Part shown: one piece after another, positions 8,736-17,108 of the stretch
Numbering within the stretch: position 1 is the stretch's first letter
Layout of the letters: each line of letters opens with the position of its first letter
From: Fidelibacterota bacterium
GTDB taxonomy: Bacteria > Marinisomatota > Marinisomatia > Marinisomatales > TCS55
Length of the DNA: 64,000 nt
Direction: 5' to 3'
NCBI GenBank assembly: GCA_004124535.1
Contig: SCKQ01000006.1
Location: 1 to 64,000, forward strand
Position numbers and translations under genes: made by a program
Notes under the pieces: model-generated
The model's database searches: none
What the model saw: only the letters and a program-made list of their open reading frames with translations
Told to the model about the DNA's origin: nothing

Positions 8736-10247
8736 ATGAATCCAGTGGATGCACTTAAAAATGAATTAAGGGAAATCACCGATTTAAAAGGTGCTGTCGC
8801 ATTAATGCATTGGGACATGGAAACATATATGCCGCCTGGCGGAGCAAAAGCACGCGCCCGTCAAGTTGCAACGTTGGAAGCGCTGGCTCATGAACGTTTT
8901 ATTGGTGAAGGTGTATCCAAACCCCTGGGCGAACTGGTTGATTTGGATTCTGGCGAACTGCTCAATGTTGCGGACGATGAAACCACCCGATTGGTAAAAG
9001 AAATATGGAAGGATTATCATAGAGCCGCCGCACTTCCTACAGAATTTGTGGAAGAAATGTCACACACTACATCTCTTGCGCAACCGGTTTGGGTGGAAGC
9101 AAGAAAAAAAAATAATTTCAAGATGTTTGCATCTTATCTGGAAAAGATTATTTCCTTAAAATACAAAGAAATTGAGTATCTGGGAATTAAAGGAACACCC
9201 TATGATACGTTATTAGATGAATATGAACCAGGCGTTACAACAGCAGACATAGATGTTTTGTTTGGCGCACTCAAAAAAGAATTAGTTCCCATGGTAAAGG
9301 CAATCTCTGATTCCGGCATAGAAACAAAGCAGGAAATTCTATTGCAATATTATGACCCCCGGAAACAGTGGGAATTTTCAGAACTTATATTAAAAGAAAT
9401 GCACTACGATTTTAATTGTGGACGACAGGATAAAGCTGCACATCCTTTTTCAACCTCTTTTCACCCAACCGATGCTCGCATCACAACCCGTGTAAACGAT
9501 AATAATTTAATGTATTGTTTATCCAGTTCAATTCATGAGGGCGGCCATGCCTTATATGAACAGGGGCTTGACCAGGAATGGTACGGGACACCTTTTTGTG
9601 AGGCAATATCCTACGGTATACACGAAAGCCAATCACGATTGTGGGAAAACCTGGTTGGTTTGAGTAAACCGTTTTGGGAATATTATTTTCCAAAATTGCA
9701 AAAAGTCTTTCCAGAAAATCTGTCTGATGTATCATTGGATGATTTTTATATAGCTGTGAACACCGTTAAGCCGGATTTGATTCGCACAGAAGCCGATGAG
9801 ATAACATATAATCTGCACATTATGTTAAGATATGAAATCGAACAAATGATTATTAATGATAGTGTTGAAGTAAGCGCTCTTCCGGAAATCTGGAATAATA
9901 AAATGGAAGAGTACCTTGGTATTACACCACCAAGTGATGCAGATGGTGTTTTGCAGGATGTGCATTGGTCGCATGGCAGTTTTGGGTATTTTCCTACCTA
10001 CGCGCTGGGTAATCTCTATAATATAATAATGTTTAATAAAGCCAAAGAAGAATTACCAAACATGGCAAAAGATTGTCGTGAAGGGAATTTTTTACCTTTG
10101 CGCAATTGGCTTAAAGATAATATTCACATTGTTGGCCGCAGGCAAACCGCTAAAGAAATGATCAAATACATGTATGGTCAAGATTTATCTTCACAGCCGT
10201 TCATTGATTATTTAAAAAAGAAGTACAGTGAAATTTATCCTATTTAA
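8736..10247 (+). CDS. Carboxypeptidase Taq, metallopeptidase family M32
   Basis: The 503-residue protein matches the M32 family in length and motifs. It has the zinc-binding HExxH as SSIHEGGHALYEQGL (His-Glu-Gly-Gly-His, about residues 264-268), and the downstream HESQSRLWEN segment supplies the third ligand. The N-terminal LMHWDMETYMPPGGA is also typical of the family. It removes C-terminal residues from peptides, usually in the cytoplasm, and no signal peptide is seen. A clear AGGAG-like ribosome site precedes the ATG. The motor operon begins about 150 bases downstream. Confidence 0.95.
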   Translation: MNPVDALKNELREITDLKGAVALMHWDMETYMPPGGAKARARQVATLEALAHERFIGEGVSKPLGELVDLDSGELLNVADDETTRLVKEIWKDYHRAAALPTEFVEEMSHTTSLAQPVWVEARKKNNFKMFASYLEKIISLKYKEIEYLGIKGTPYDTLLDEYEPGVTTADIDVLFGALKKELVPMVKAISDSGIETKQEILLQYYDPRKQWEFSELILKEMHYDFNCGRQDKAAHPFSTSFHPTDARITTRVNDNNLMYCLSSSIHEGGHALYEQGLDQEWYGTPFCEAISYGIHESQSRLWENLVGLSKPFWEYYFPKLQKVFPENLSDVSLDDFYIAVNTVKPDLIRTEADEITYNLHIMLRYEIEQMIINDSVEVSALPEIWNNKMEEYLGITPPSDADGVLQDVHWSHGSFGYFPTYALGNLYNIIMFNKAKEELPNMAKDCREGNFLPLRNWLKDNIHIVGRRQTAKEMIKYMYGQDLSSQPFIDYLKKKYSEIYPI

Positions 10248-10319
10248 AATTGGAAATAATTCAATCAGATTTGAATTGATTCCTCCTCGACAAAATGACA
10301 AAACACCGCCTATTTCTAC

Positions 10320-10349
10320 TTGACACTTGGTCAGAGTTGGAAGTAAACT
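10320..10349 (+). promoter_or_regulatory. Candidate promoter of the motor-like operon
   Basis: TTGACA at 10320-10325 is followed 18 bases later by TAAACT at 10344-10349. This is a fair match to a sigma-70-type promoter, upstream of the ATG at 10403. The 155-base gap between the M32 peptidase and this operon is the only sizeable non-coding space before the seven contiguous genes, so a promoter is expected here. The -10 element is weak and the organism's consensus is unknown. Confidence 0.3.
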
Positions 10350-10402
10350 CATCATGAGAAGGCATGAGTTCGTCTTGATTCTTGCATACCCGAGGTAAAT
10401 TT

Positions 10403-11572
10403 ATGAACATAAACTCGCTGTTTAAATACACACTTATTGTACTTAGTGTTTTTGTATATAATTCCACCCTCTTTGCAGAAGATTTCACAATAAAAGGCAC
10501 TGTGCTGGATGCCGATGGCGATAAAGTTGGCGGAACGACAGTATTACTTCTTACATCAGATGGGTTAGAATCCGCTCGTACGGAAACATCCAAACGAAAG
10601 CTTATGGGTAGAGGCTCATTCAAATTTAAAGATGTCCTCCCCGGCGATTATGTTCTGGAAGCGGATGCCGGGAAAAAAGGAAAAGCCAATTCGCCAATTA
10701 CAGTTGCTGATGATAATATAAAAGATGTGGAGTTGGTGTTATCAATAAAAACAAAAGCAAAAAAGGAAATCGTCATTGAAGGTGATGATGGTGATCCAGA
10801 TAAAGTTGTGAAGATTCCCGAAAATGCCACTGAGGCTGGGAGCGATGTAGACTATGTAACAACAGAATTAAGTTTTGAGTTAAAAAAGCTCGCCGCCGAG
10901 ATCAAGTATCTTAATTCCGAACTGGAAGACTTGAAGGCTTTAAGCAAAATGTGGATAAACCCTCTGGCTATTTATTCCAAAGAAATCATTTTACAAAACG
11001 GTAGTACACTATTTGGGAAGATCGTCTATCAAGATGAAGAAACGCTAAAGGTAGAAACCCTGATAGGTTATCTTATTATTGAACGAAAACATATTGTCAG
11101 AGTTATTGATAACGTGGTGACAGAGGAAACACAGGAATATGTACCAGAACAGATTCGCGATAGTTACTCTCCACCGCCCATGCCCAAACTGGCAGAACCC
11201 AAATATACGTCCGCTGATCCATTTAGTCGTTCAGCGGGTAAAAGATATTCTGCGAATTGTGTCCTAGTTGGCAATATCAGTGAGCGCAAGGATAATCAGG
11301 GTGCAATTATCTTTACAGGAGAGGTTAAAAACATTGGCGGCCGCCGAGCAGATTTTGTGAAAGTTGATTTTGTATTTCGTAAAAACTGGAGTGGTGAGAC
11401 CAAGACACTCACTACGTTTATACGCGGAACATACCACACCTTCGACTCCGGCATCACCACTGATGCCACTTTACTCCCGGGGGCGTTAGGGGCGTTTGAA
11501 TTATTCGTGCCCAATGACTTTGGATCCTTTATCGGATACTCATATGTCATTGATTGGGAGGAATACGAATAA
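10403..11572 (+). CDS. Exported protein with CarboxypepD_reg-like and FxLYD-like domains, first gene of the motor-like operon
   Basis: The 389-residue protein has a signal peptide (hydrophobic residues about 8-24). A beta-sandwich like carboxypeptidase regulatory domains follows (FTIKGTVLDADGDKVGGTTV to the segment around LPGDYVLEADAGKKGK). A short coiled segment, an LSm-like strand pair (LQNGSTLFGKIVYQDEETLK) and a C-terminal FxLYD-like domain (FTGEVKNIGGRRADFVKVDF, about residues 285-385) complete it. The start chosen is the ATG at 10403, which has CGAGG upstream; a TTG 21 bases earlier is less likely. It overlaps the next gene by one base. The function is unknown; context suggests a periplasmic or outer-membrane part of the motor-linked system. 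Confidence 0.7.
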   Translation: MNINSLFKYTLIVLSVFVYNSTLFAEDFTIKGTVLDADGDKVGGTTVLLLTSDGLESARTETSKRKLMGRGSFKFKDVLPGDYVLEADAGKKGKANSPITVADDNIKDVELVLSIKTKAKKEIVIEGDDGDPDKVVKIPENATEAGSDVDYVTTELSFELKKLAAEIKYLNSELEDLKALSKMWINPLAIYSKEIILQNGSTLFGKIVYQDEETLKVETLIGYLIIERKHIVRVIDNVVTEETQEYVPEQIRDSYSPPPMPKLAEPKYTSADPFSRSAGKRYSANCVLVGNISERKDNQGAIIFTGEVKNIGGRRADFVKVDFVFRKNWSGETKTLTTFIRGTYHTFDSGITTDATLLPGALGAFELFVPNDFGSFIGYSYVIDWEEYE

Positions 11573-12465
11573 TGACAGCGGTGTCTTTTTACCGCCGGGG
11601 TTTACTCATCCTTGGAATAACCATATTACTGGTTTTTCCTCTGAACGGACAACAACAAACAACATCAGCGCTATCTGAAATTTTCCTGTTAGACTTAGGC
11701 ATTGTCATTGAGCCGTCTACGGGGGAAGAATCTTACAACCGGCGGGTCGAGAGCCCTTCAAAAGAAGTTAATATCAGGATTAAACAGATAAAAAGCGGAA
11801 CGGTATATAGCGTTGCTACACAGGAATTATTGACCGCAATTGAACGGATCAATATGCGGATTTCTGCTCTGGAAAAATCGTTTCACAGTGAATTAATAGC
11901 CTTAAAATATGAGAACAAAGAATTGCAACAATTGCTTGCTGCTGCCCGCCCTGTTTTAGAAAAACCTAATCTCCCGTATATTTCTTTAACTACAGTAGAA
12001 CCACAGATTATAGATGACGCGCATCCTGTAGACCTTCCAGTTGTAAAAAGTATTGTCGTAATTCCGCCAGACCCTTATGACGGTTTCGACAATAAAAAAT
12101 ATCTAAAAGGTATGTATGCGTACCAATGTGAAAATTTTTCAAAAGCATTAAAATGTTTTGATAATCTTGATTTAAAAACAGCTGATATGAAAACAATAGA
12201 AAATGTTCTTTATTGGACAGCAGATGCTTATCTACACGTTCACGATTATGATCAAGCATTGGCCACATTAGATGAATTATTAGAATATCCAAAATCAGAT
12301 ATGGCTGATGATGCTTTAGTAAAAAAAGGCTTACTGTACAAGAAACTCGGCAATATGGATTTAGCCATGAATTCTTTTAAAAAGGTGGTTGTTGGGCATC
12401 CTGACAGTGAATACTCACGATTAGCGGCGCTGGAAATAAAACGAGGGGAACTGGCGTTACAGTGA
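11572..12465 (+). CDS. Exported coiled-coil and TPR protein (CpoB/YbgF-like layout)
   Basis: The 297-residue protein has a signal peptide (residues about 8-25). A predicted coiled coil follows (around AIERINMRISALEKSFHSEL), then a C-terminal TPR domain with repeats such as YDQALATLDELLEYPKSDMA and MDLAMNSFKKVVVGHPDSEY. The order coiled coil then TPR resembles the periplasmic Tol-Pal partner CpoB/YbgF, but the middle region is different. The start is the ATG at 11572 with a GGGAGG site; its first base is the last base of the upstream stop. The 3' end overlaps the next GTG by four bases. It is likely a periplasmic scaffold between the outer and inner membrane parts of the motor-like system. Confidence 0.72.
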   Translation: MTAVSFYRRGLLILGITILLVFPLNGQQQTTSALSEIFLLDLGIVIEPSTGEESYNRRVESPSKEVNIRIKQIKSGTVYSVATQELLTAIERINMRISALEKSFHSELIALKYENKELQQLLAAARPVLEKPNLPYISLTTVEPQIIDDAHPVDLPVVKSIVVIPPDPYDGFDNKKYLKGMYAYQCENFSKALKCFDNLDLKTADMKTIENVLYWTADAYLHVHDYDQALATLDELLEYPKSDMADDALVKKGLLYKKLGNMDLAMNSFKKVVVGHPDSEYSRLAALEIKRGELALQ

Positions 12466-13889
12466 AAAAAATCATAAACAACTTATTAATATTTTATCTG
12501 GTATTGATGTCAGTATCATGGGGAGCTTCTCGCGTGGCTTACACCCGACCAGGGTTTATGATGAAAATACCGACATCCAGTGCGAAGAAAGCACCTTATT
12601 TATTCCGCACAGGATTTGGTGTTGAATTACACCGCTTTGATCCCTTTAATTCCGCCCAAGGCATCTATTTTGATATGGAACTGGGGAAGAATTTTACATT
12701 CGGTTTTTCTTCTGTGCAAACTGCAGACAGCACCGCTCCTGCGTTTTTGGGTAAAACAGGGTATACTCCTCCCGTTGAATTTGGCTTTCATCTGCAACAG
12801 CGTGTGTACACCTATAATAATGTTTCAATTTCACTGGGCTTACAGGATATCGTTTTTCAAAATGCAGAAAGCAGCGGTGGGAGCGGATTAAGTCTGGATC
12901 CGGAACAGCTGTCATTCTTTGCTGTGGTCAGTAGTGAAAAAGATTTGGGTAAATATCGTTTAAATACATTTATGGGTTTTGGATCGGGAGGTTTTGCTCC
13001 TGCGGATACAATGACCGCTACGAGCGCATTGGGAGACGCCACATCATCTGATACAGAAGCAACAACCAATGAAGGTACTAAATCAGGTGTATTTATGGGC
13101 GTCATTATGAACACACCGTATCTTTATAAATGGGGTGGAATAGATATTGTGGGTGAATTCGATGGAACAGGCATCAATGTGGGACTCCGCATCCCCCTTA
13201 CCTCGGATTATCGCTTGAACCTAGGGTTCACCCACATAGAAAAATTGCCGGATTGGGAATCCAGATACTGGGAGGGTCATCCGGGTGTCACATTAGGGTT
13301 TGACATGGCTGTCCCTCGCGGATTTAAAACAGTGCCCAGCGGTCTTGGTGGACCTTCCCCCATGATCATCGGGGGCCAGCTGAAACTGCCGGCTACAGGT
13401 CAATTTGAAACATTATCATCATCTATAGATTCGACTCTGGCTATGGCCGATTTTGCTGTGCTCACAGTCCGCGATTCTATGAGTATGCTAAGAAATGAAA
13501 TGCGCAACCTGATGGTTCAATTGGCTGCCATCAATCAGCAATCTCAATTTCTGGAAGATTCCCTGCTTTCTATGAAATTGAGTCGCAACGTTGATGAAAA
13601 AAACATGAATGAATCCATGCGCCATCTGTCCAAGTCTCTCCGCTATTTTTATGCTGGCGATTATCGAACGGCATTACAGGAAGTGGAATCCGCACTGGAT
13701 TTGAATCCAAACATGGCCTTGGCTTACGCCCGACGCGGTTCAATTTATTATAAACTGGGGGACATTCAACGGGCAACGATTAACTGGAATTTGGCCTTGC
13801 GCATGGATCCTGAATATGATGATGTCCGCAACATATTAAAAGCACTGCACGAAAACCGTTTAAAATCCACGAGCATTGTGGAGGAGTAG
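12462..13889 (+). CDS. Predicted outer-membrane beta-barrel protein with C-terminal TPR domain
   Basis: The 475-residue protein has a signal peptide (residues about 1-21). About 280 residues of alternating hydrophobic/aromatic beta-strand pattern follow (for example GIYFDMELGKNFTFGFSS and NVSISLGLQDIVF). A coiled linker (about residues 320-375) leads to a C-terminal pair of TPRs (LRYFYAGDYRTALQEVESAL; YYKLGDIQRATINWNLALRM). The start is a GTG that overlaps the upstream stop as GTGA. No family was recognised. A barrel with a periplasmic TPR tail suits a role tying the outer membrane to the MotB or FliF-like protein encoded directly downstream; this is inferred from context only. Confidence 0.65.
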   Translation: MKKIINNLLIFYLVLMSVSWGASRVAYTRPGFMMKIPTSSAKKAPYLFRTGFGVELHRFDPFNSAQGIYFDMELGKNFTFGFSSVQTADSTAPAFLGKTGYTPPVEFGFHLQQRVYTYNNVSISLGLQDIVFQNAESSGGSGLSLDPEQLSFFAVVSSEKDLGKYRLNTFMGFGSGGFAPADTMTATSALGDATSSDTEATTNEGTKSGVFMGVIMNTPYLYKWGGIDIVGEFDGTGINVGLRIPLTSDYRLNLGFTHIEKLPDWESRYWEGHPGVTLGFDMAVPRGFKTVPSGLGGPSPMIIGGQLKLPATGQFETLSSSIDSTLAMADFAVLTVRDSMSMLRNEMRNLMVQLAAINQQSQFLEDSLLSMKLSRNVDEKNMNESMRHLSKSLRYFYAGDYRTALQEVESALDLNPNMALAYARRGSIYYKLGDIQRATINWNLALRMDPEYDDVRNILKALHENRLKSTSIVEE

Positions 13890-13895
13890 AGAATT

Positions 13896-14678
13896 ATGGA
13901 TATTGCAACCTTAGTAGGCATACTTCTTGGATTAGGATCAATTTTTGGCGGGATATTTCTGGCTGCCTCAGCTGCTAATGCAGGAATGGGCGGATTTATT
14001 TCACCATCAAGCTTTGCAATTGTTTTTGGCGGTATGATGGCTTCCATATCGGTTGCCTTTCCCCTGTCAGATGTTCTCAAGTTGGGAGCCGCCATAGGTG
14101 CGGTATTTAAAGGAGGAAAACTTAAGCTTGGTGATGCGGTAGATGATGCTGTGGAGGCAGCGGAAGTGGGCCGTAAAGGTGCAGCTGACCTTGAAAAAGT
14201 GGTTGAAGGCATTAAAAATCCATTTTTTAGGGATGGCGTACAAATGGTTGTTGATGGTTACAACCTAGAGGAATTAACTGAAATTTTAGAAACACGCATT
14301 GAATATCGGGAAGTTCGTGAAAAAACACAAGCAGGATTGTTTAAATCTATGGGGACCATGGCTCCCGCCTGGGGTATGATCGGAACATTAATTGGTTTGG
14401 TCATTATGCTTTCAGGTTTTGGTGGAGAAGGCGGAGCAGATTCATTAGGTCCAGGTATGTCCGCTGCGTTGATTACAACATTTTATGGTGCTGTATTCGC
14501 GAACCTGTTTTTTCTACCTATGGGTGAAAAATTAAATACAAGAATGAGTTTTACCAGTACACTGCAGGCCATGCTGGTTGAGGCAGCCCGGCTGATTCAT
14601 CAAAAAAAACACCCTTTGATCGTTAGGGAAAAATTGAACTCCTTTATACCGCCAAAGGAATGGAAAAAAGAAGAATAA
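13896..14678 (+). CDS. motA: MotA-type stator protein
   Basis: The 260-residue protein is the normal MotA length and has four membrane segments. TM1-2 are near residues 3-24 and 33-52. A long cytoplasmic loop follows with the MotA-type sequence FFRDGVQMVVDGYNLEELTE. TM3-4 are in APAWGMIGTLIGLVIML and AALITTFYGAVFANLFFLP. These last two segments, including the conserved prolines, are those of true MotA/PomA rather than ExbB/TolQ. MotA forms the ion channel and drives FliG. Six bases separate it from the upstream barrel gene and four from motB. Confidence 0.92.
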   Translation: MDIATLVGILLGLGSIFGGIFLAASAANAGMGGFISPSSFAIVFGGMMASISVAFPLSDVLKLGAAIGAVFKGGKLKLGDAVDDAVEAAEVGRKGAADLEKVVEGIKNPFFRDGVQMVVDGYNLEELTEILETRIEYREVREKTQAGLFKSMGTMAPAWGMIGTLIGLVIMLSGFGGEGGADSLGPGMSAALITTFYGAVFANLFFLPMGEKLNTRMSFTSTLQAMLVEAARLIHQKKHPLIVREKLNSFIPPKEWKKEE

Positions 14679-14682
14679 TTAA

Positions 14683-15519
14683 ATGCCAAAGTCTCCTGGA
14701 GAAAAAAAAGCGTATAAAGCTGGAATTATAAAGGGCAAAAGCCTGGTTGATGAAGGACTGCCCGGCTGGTTTGGCACGTTTGCGGATATGATGACGCTGC
14801 TTTTTGCATTTTTTGTATTGTTAGCCGCTCTTTCAACAATGGATCCAGTAAAGATTATGGAAATGGCAAACTCCACTGGAAAATCATTAGGAAGTAAGAT
14901 TAAAATAGAGGGCAGAGCGGAGCTAGAAGGTAAATTTGAAAAAAAAGCAACAAAGCTTGCTGAAGTAAAAGCATCCTTAGAAGAAATGGTAAAAGACATA
15001 AAAGCAGAAATGAAAGAGAGCAAAGGCGACCCGCCGGTTGAAGTCACCACCAGCCCTAAAGGTGTAACATTGGAAATTAGTGGCGATTTCAGTTTTGGAT
15101 CTGGAAGTGCTGCAATAAGTTCAGGCTTAAAGAAATTGTTAGAAGAAAAAATAGTTCCTGAGATCAAGAATTCAATATTTCAAATTGAGGTAGCGGGTCA
15201 TACTGATAGTGATCAATTACCAAAAGCGTTTCAAAAACAATTTCCATCAAACTGGGAGTTATCTACGGCACGAGGTTCTTCAGTGGTAAGAAACATTATT
15301 AGTCATGGGGTTGACCCTACACGACTGGTTGCTGCCGGATTTGCCGATTGGGTTCCAAGGGATAGAGGAGATGCAGGAATCGCATTAAAGACTCTTGATA
15401 AGCAAACTATTTTGCAATTCAATGATACATCAGAAAAAAAAGGTAGAAATAGACGTATAGAAATAACATTCTTGAAACCAGCGCATCACTCCACCAGCTA
15501 TGTAGGGAGTGATGGTTAA
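14683..15519 (+). CDS. motB: MotB-type stator protein with OmpA-like peptidoglycan-binding domain
   Basis: The 278-residue protein has a short basic cytoplasmic N-terminus and a single membrane segment. That segment carries the ion-binding aspartate in GTFADMMTLLFAFFVLLAAL (Asp35). A linker or plug rich in lysine and glutamate follows, then an OmpA/MotB domain with VAGHTDSDQLP, SNWELSTARGSSVVRN and GVDPTRLVAAGFADWVPRD. It anchors the stator to peptidoglycan and couples H+ or Na+ flow to MotA. The MotB-specific SNWELS motif separates it from Pal and TolR. It is placed between motA and the FliF-like gene, as part of one operon. Confidence 0.93.
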   Translation: MPKSPGEKKAYKAGIIKGKSLVDEGLPGWFGTFADMMTLLFAFFVLLAALSTMDPVKIMEMANSTGKSLGSKIKIEGRAELEGKFEKKATKLAEVKASLEEMVKDIKAEMKESKGDPPVEVTTSPKGVTLEISGDFSFGSGSAAISSGLKKLLEEKIVPEIKNSIFQIEVAGHTDSDQLPKAFQKQFPSNWELSTARGSSVVRNIISHGVDPTRLVAAGFADWVPRDRGDAGIALKTLDKQTILQFNDTSEKKGRNRRIEITFLKPAHHSTSYVGSDG

Positions 15520-15566
15520 AAAATTAATTAAAAAGAAATTTATATTTGATAAGCAAAGGAGCTATC

Positions 15567-17099
15567 ATGAGTAAGTATAAAGTATTTTATAAACAATTGT
15601 TATTGGCAGTGTTCTGTATGAGTATGGCTTGGGGACAAGGTAGTGGTTACCTGGCGCAGAAATTGATGGTAGAAAATGACCTGCGGCAACGCATAACAGA
15701 TGCCCTGTCAAAAATAATTGATGACCGTAAATATGTCATTGATGTTAATGCAGACATTGAAATCAGCGGCGGCACGGAAGAGCAAATCACTATTCTGGGT
15801 GAAGGCCAACAAAGCCCCAGACAGGCATTGGAAGATGTATATGGTGCTGTAGATCAGACACTGGACCGTTCTAGAGGAAGCCAAGGGAGCAGTGTTTCTA
15901 TGCCGTGGCTTCCCGGTTATCCCGGTTACAATGACGACCAAAAGGCAGAGGCCATTCCTAATGTCGATACTGAACCCTCTAATGATGCATCTCTTCCAAT
16001 CCCAGTCACATTGAGCCCCGGACAAAGCAAGGTGCTTTCAAGGACGGTTACAAGTAAACACCCCGCCACAGCATATATTAAAAAACTGGAAATCAGTATT
16101 ATTCTGCAGGAAGGCGCTGCACCGGAACTCATCGAAAATATCAGACAAGTTGTAATGGTTGCCTCGCGTTTCAATCGTGCCCGGGGCGATGCATTAAGCA
16201 TCATGACAGCTACATTTAAAGAACGGCGCGATGAAAAAACCGCCGAACAAATTTTGCTAAAAAACATTGCAGAAAAACTTGAGTCACTGGAACAACAGCA
16301 ACCAGATGAAGGTTCTATGAACTGGAAAGAGGAACTTGAAGACTACAAAGCACAGGAAGCAGATCGCCGTGAGCAAGATAAAACGTATTTCCAGCAGCAG
16401 TTAACCAGCTTGGAATCAGCAGCCCGAGAAAGGGCGTATCAGTTGGAAAAAAGAGATATATTGCGACGTGATTCATTGAAAATGCAGGCGCTAAATAATG
16501 AAATCACCAGCCTCAAGTCCATGATAACATCTGAGGATGTTTCAGGAGATGAAGCCGCCCAGGCAGAAAAAGCCATGGGTGAAAAGATGAGTGAAAAAGA
16601 AGCTCTGGATGCCCAGATAGCTGAAAAACTGGCCATGCTGGACGCGGTGCAATCAGACTTAGACCGTAGCATGAACAAAGGCGGATCTTCAACCGTGATG
16701 ATTGTATTTGTATCCCTGCTTGGGGCGCTGGTCATTGTGCTTGTAGTTGTATTGGTTATCGTGATTATGGGGAATCGTCAGCGCCAGCAATTGCCACCAC
16801 CCTGGATGTATCCACCCCGGTCACGGAAAAAAAAAAGTGAAAACAAAGCTGTGACAACTCCTCAAACAACACCCCCGGCCCCAGAATCTATTCCAGCGGA
16901 AGACACCAGTGTTTTACAAAGCGAAATTTCTGATATGCGGCAGGCGGTTGTATCCATGAGCGTCAGCCAGCCGAGTGCAGCGACACGAATTGTAAAGGAA
17001 TGGATGGAAGATGATACTCCGCCGCCAGAACCTGTTGCTGCTCCTGTCGAACTCGAGGAAAAAGATAGCGATAAAAAGAAGAAAAAGAAGAAAAAATAA
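15567..17099 (+). CDS. Shortened FliF-like ring protein with coiled coil and FliG-binding-like tail
   Basis: The protein has 510 residues from the ATG at 15567, which has a strong AAAGGAG site. It has a signal peptide or first TM (residues 7-22). An RBM3-like segment follows (LRQRITDALSKIIDDRKYVI, about 38-57), then a low-complexity beta-collar-like region. The FliF C-domain strand-helix-strand comes next (YIKKLEISIILQEGAAPELI through RFNRARGDALSIMTATF, about 169-217, with the RGD of FliF). A long charged coiled coil (about 235-365), one TM (about 374-400) and a cytoplasmic tail complete it. The tail contains SAATRIVKEWMEDD, resembling the FliG-binding end of FliF. RBM1 and RBM2 of normal FliF are missing. 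It probably forms the membrane ring holding the FliG encoded next. Confidence 0.72.
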   Translation: MSKYKVFYKQLLLAVFCMSMAWGQGSGYLAQKLMVENDLRQRITDALSKIIDDRKYVIDVNADIEISGGTEEQITILGEGQQSPRQALEDVYGAVDQTLDRSRGSQGSSVSMPWLPGYPGYNDDQKAEAIPNVDTEPSNDASLPIPVTLSPGQSKVLSRTVTSKHPATAYIKKLEISIILQEGAAPELIENIRQVVMVASRFNRARGDALSIMTATFKERRDEKTAEQILLKNIAEKLESLEQQQPDEGSMNWKEELEDYKAQEADRREQDKTYFQQQLTSLESAARERAYQLEKRDILRRDSLKMQALNNEITSLKSMITSEDVSGDEAAQAEKAMGEKMSEKEALDAQIAEKLAMLDAVQSDLDRSMNKGGSSTVMIVFVSLLGALVIVLVVVLVIVIMGNRQRQQLPPPWMYPPRSRKKKSENKAVTTPQTTPPAPESIPAEDTSVLQSEISDMRQAVVSMSVSQPSAATRIVKEWMEDDTPPPEPVAAPVELEEKDSDKKKKKKKK

Positions 17100-17108
17100 G
17101 GCAGGACC

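Noticed and set aside
13766..15167. Open frames of 148 and 162 codons on the minus strand opposite motA and motB
   Set aside because: They lie fully inside strongly supported plus-strand genes, are Ser/Pro/Ala-rich as expected of antisense frames, and have no family motif.
13896..15519. Reading motA/motB as a second ExbB/ExbD or TolQ/TolR pair
   Set aside because: The first protein has four TMs and the long MotA cytoplasmic loop, and the second has the MotB SNWELS motif in an OmpA domain. The true ExbB/ExbD set is at 27359-28797.
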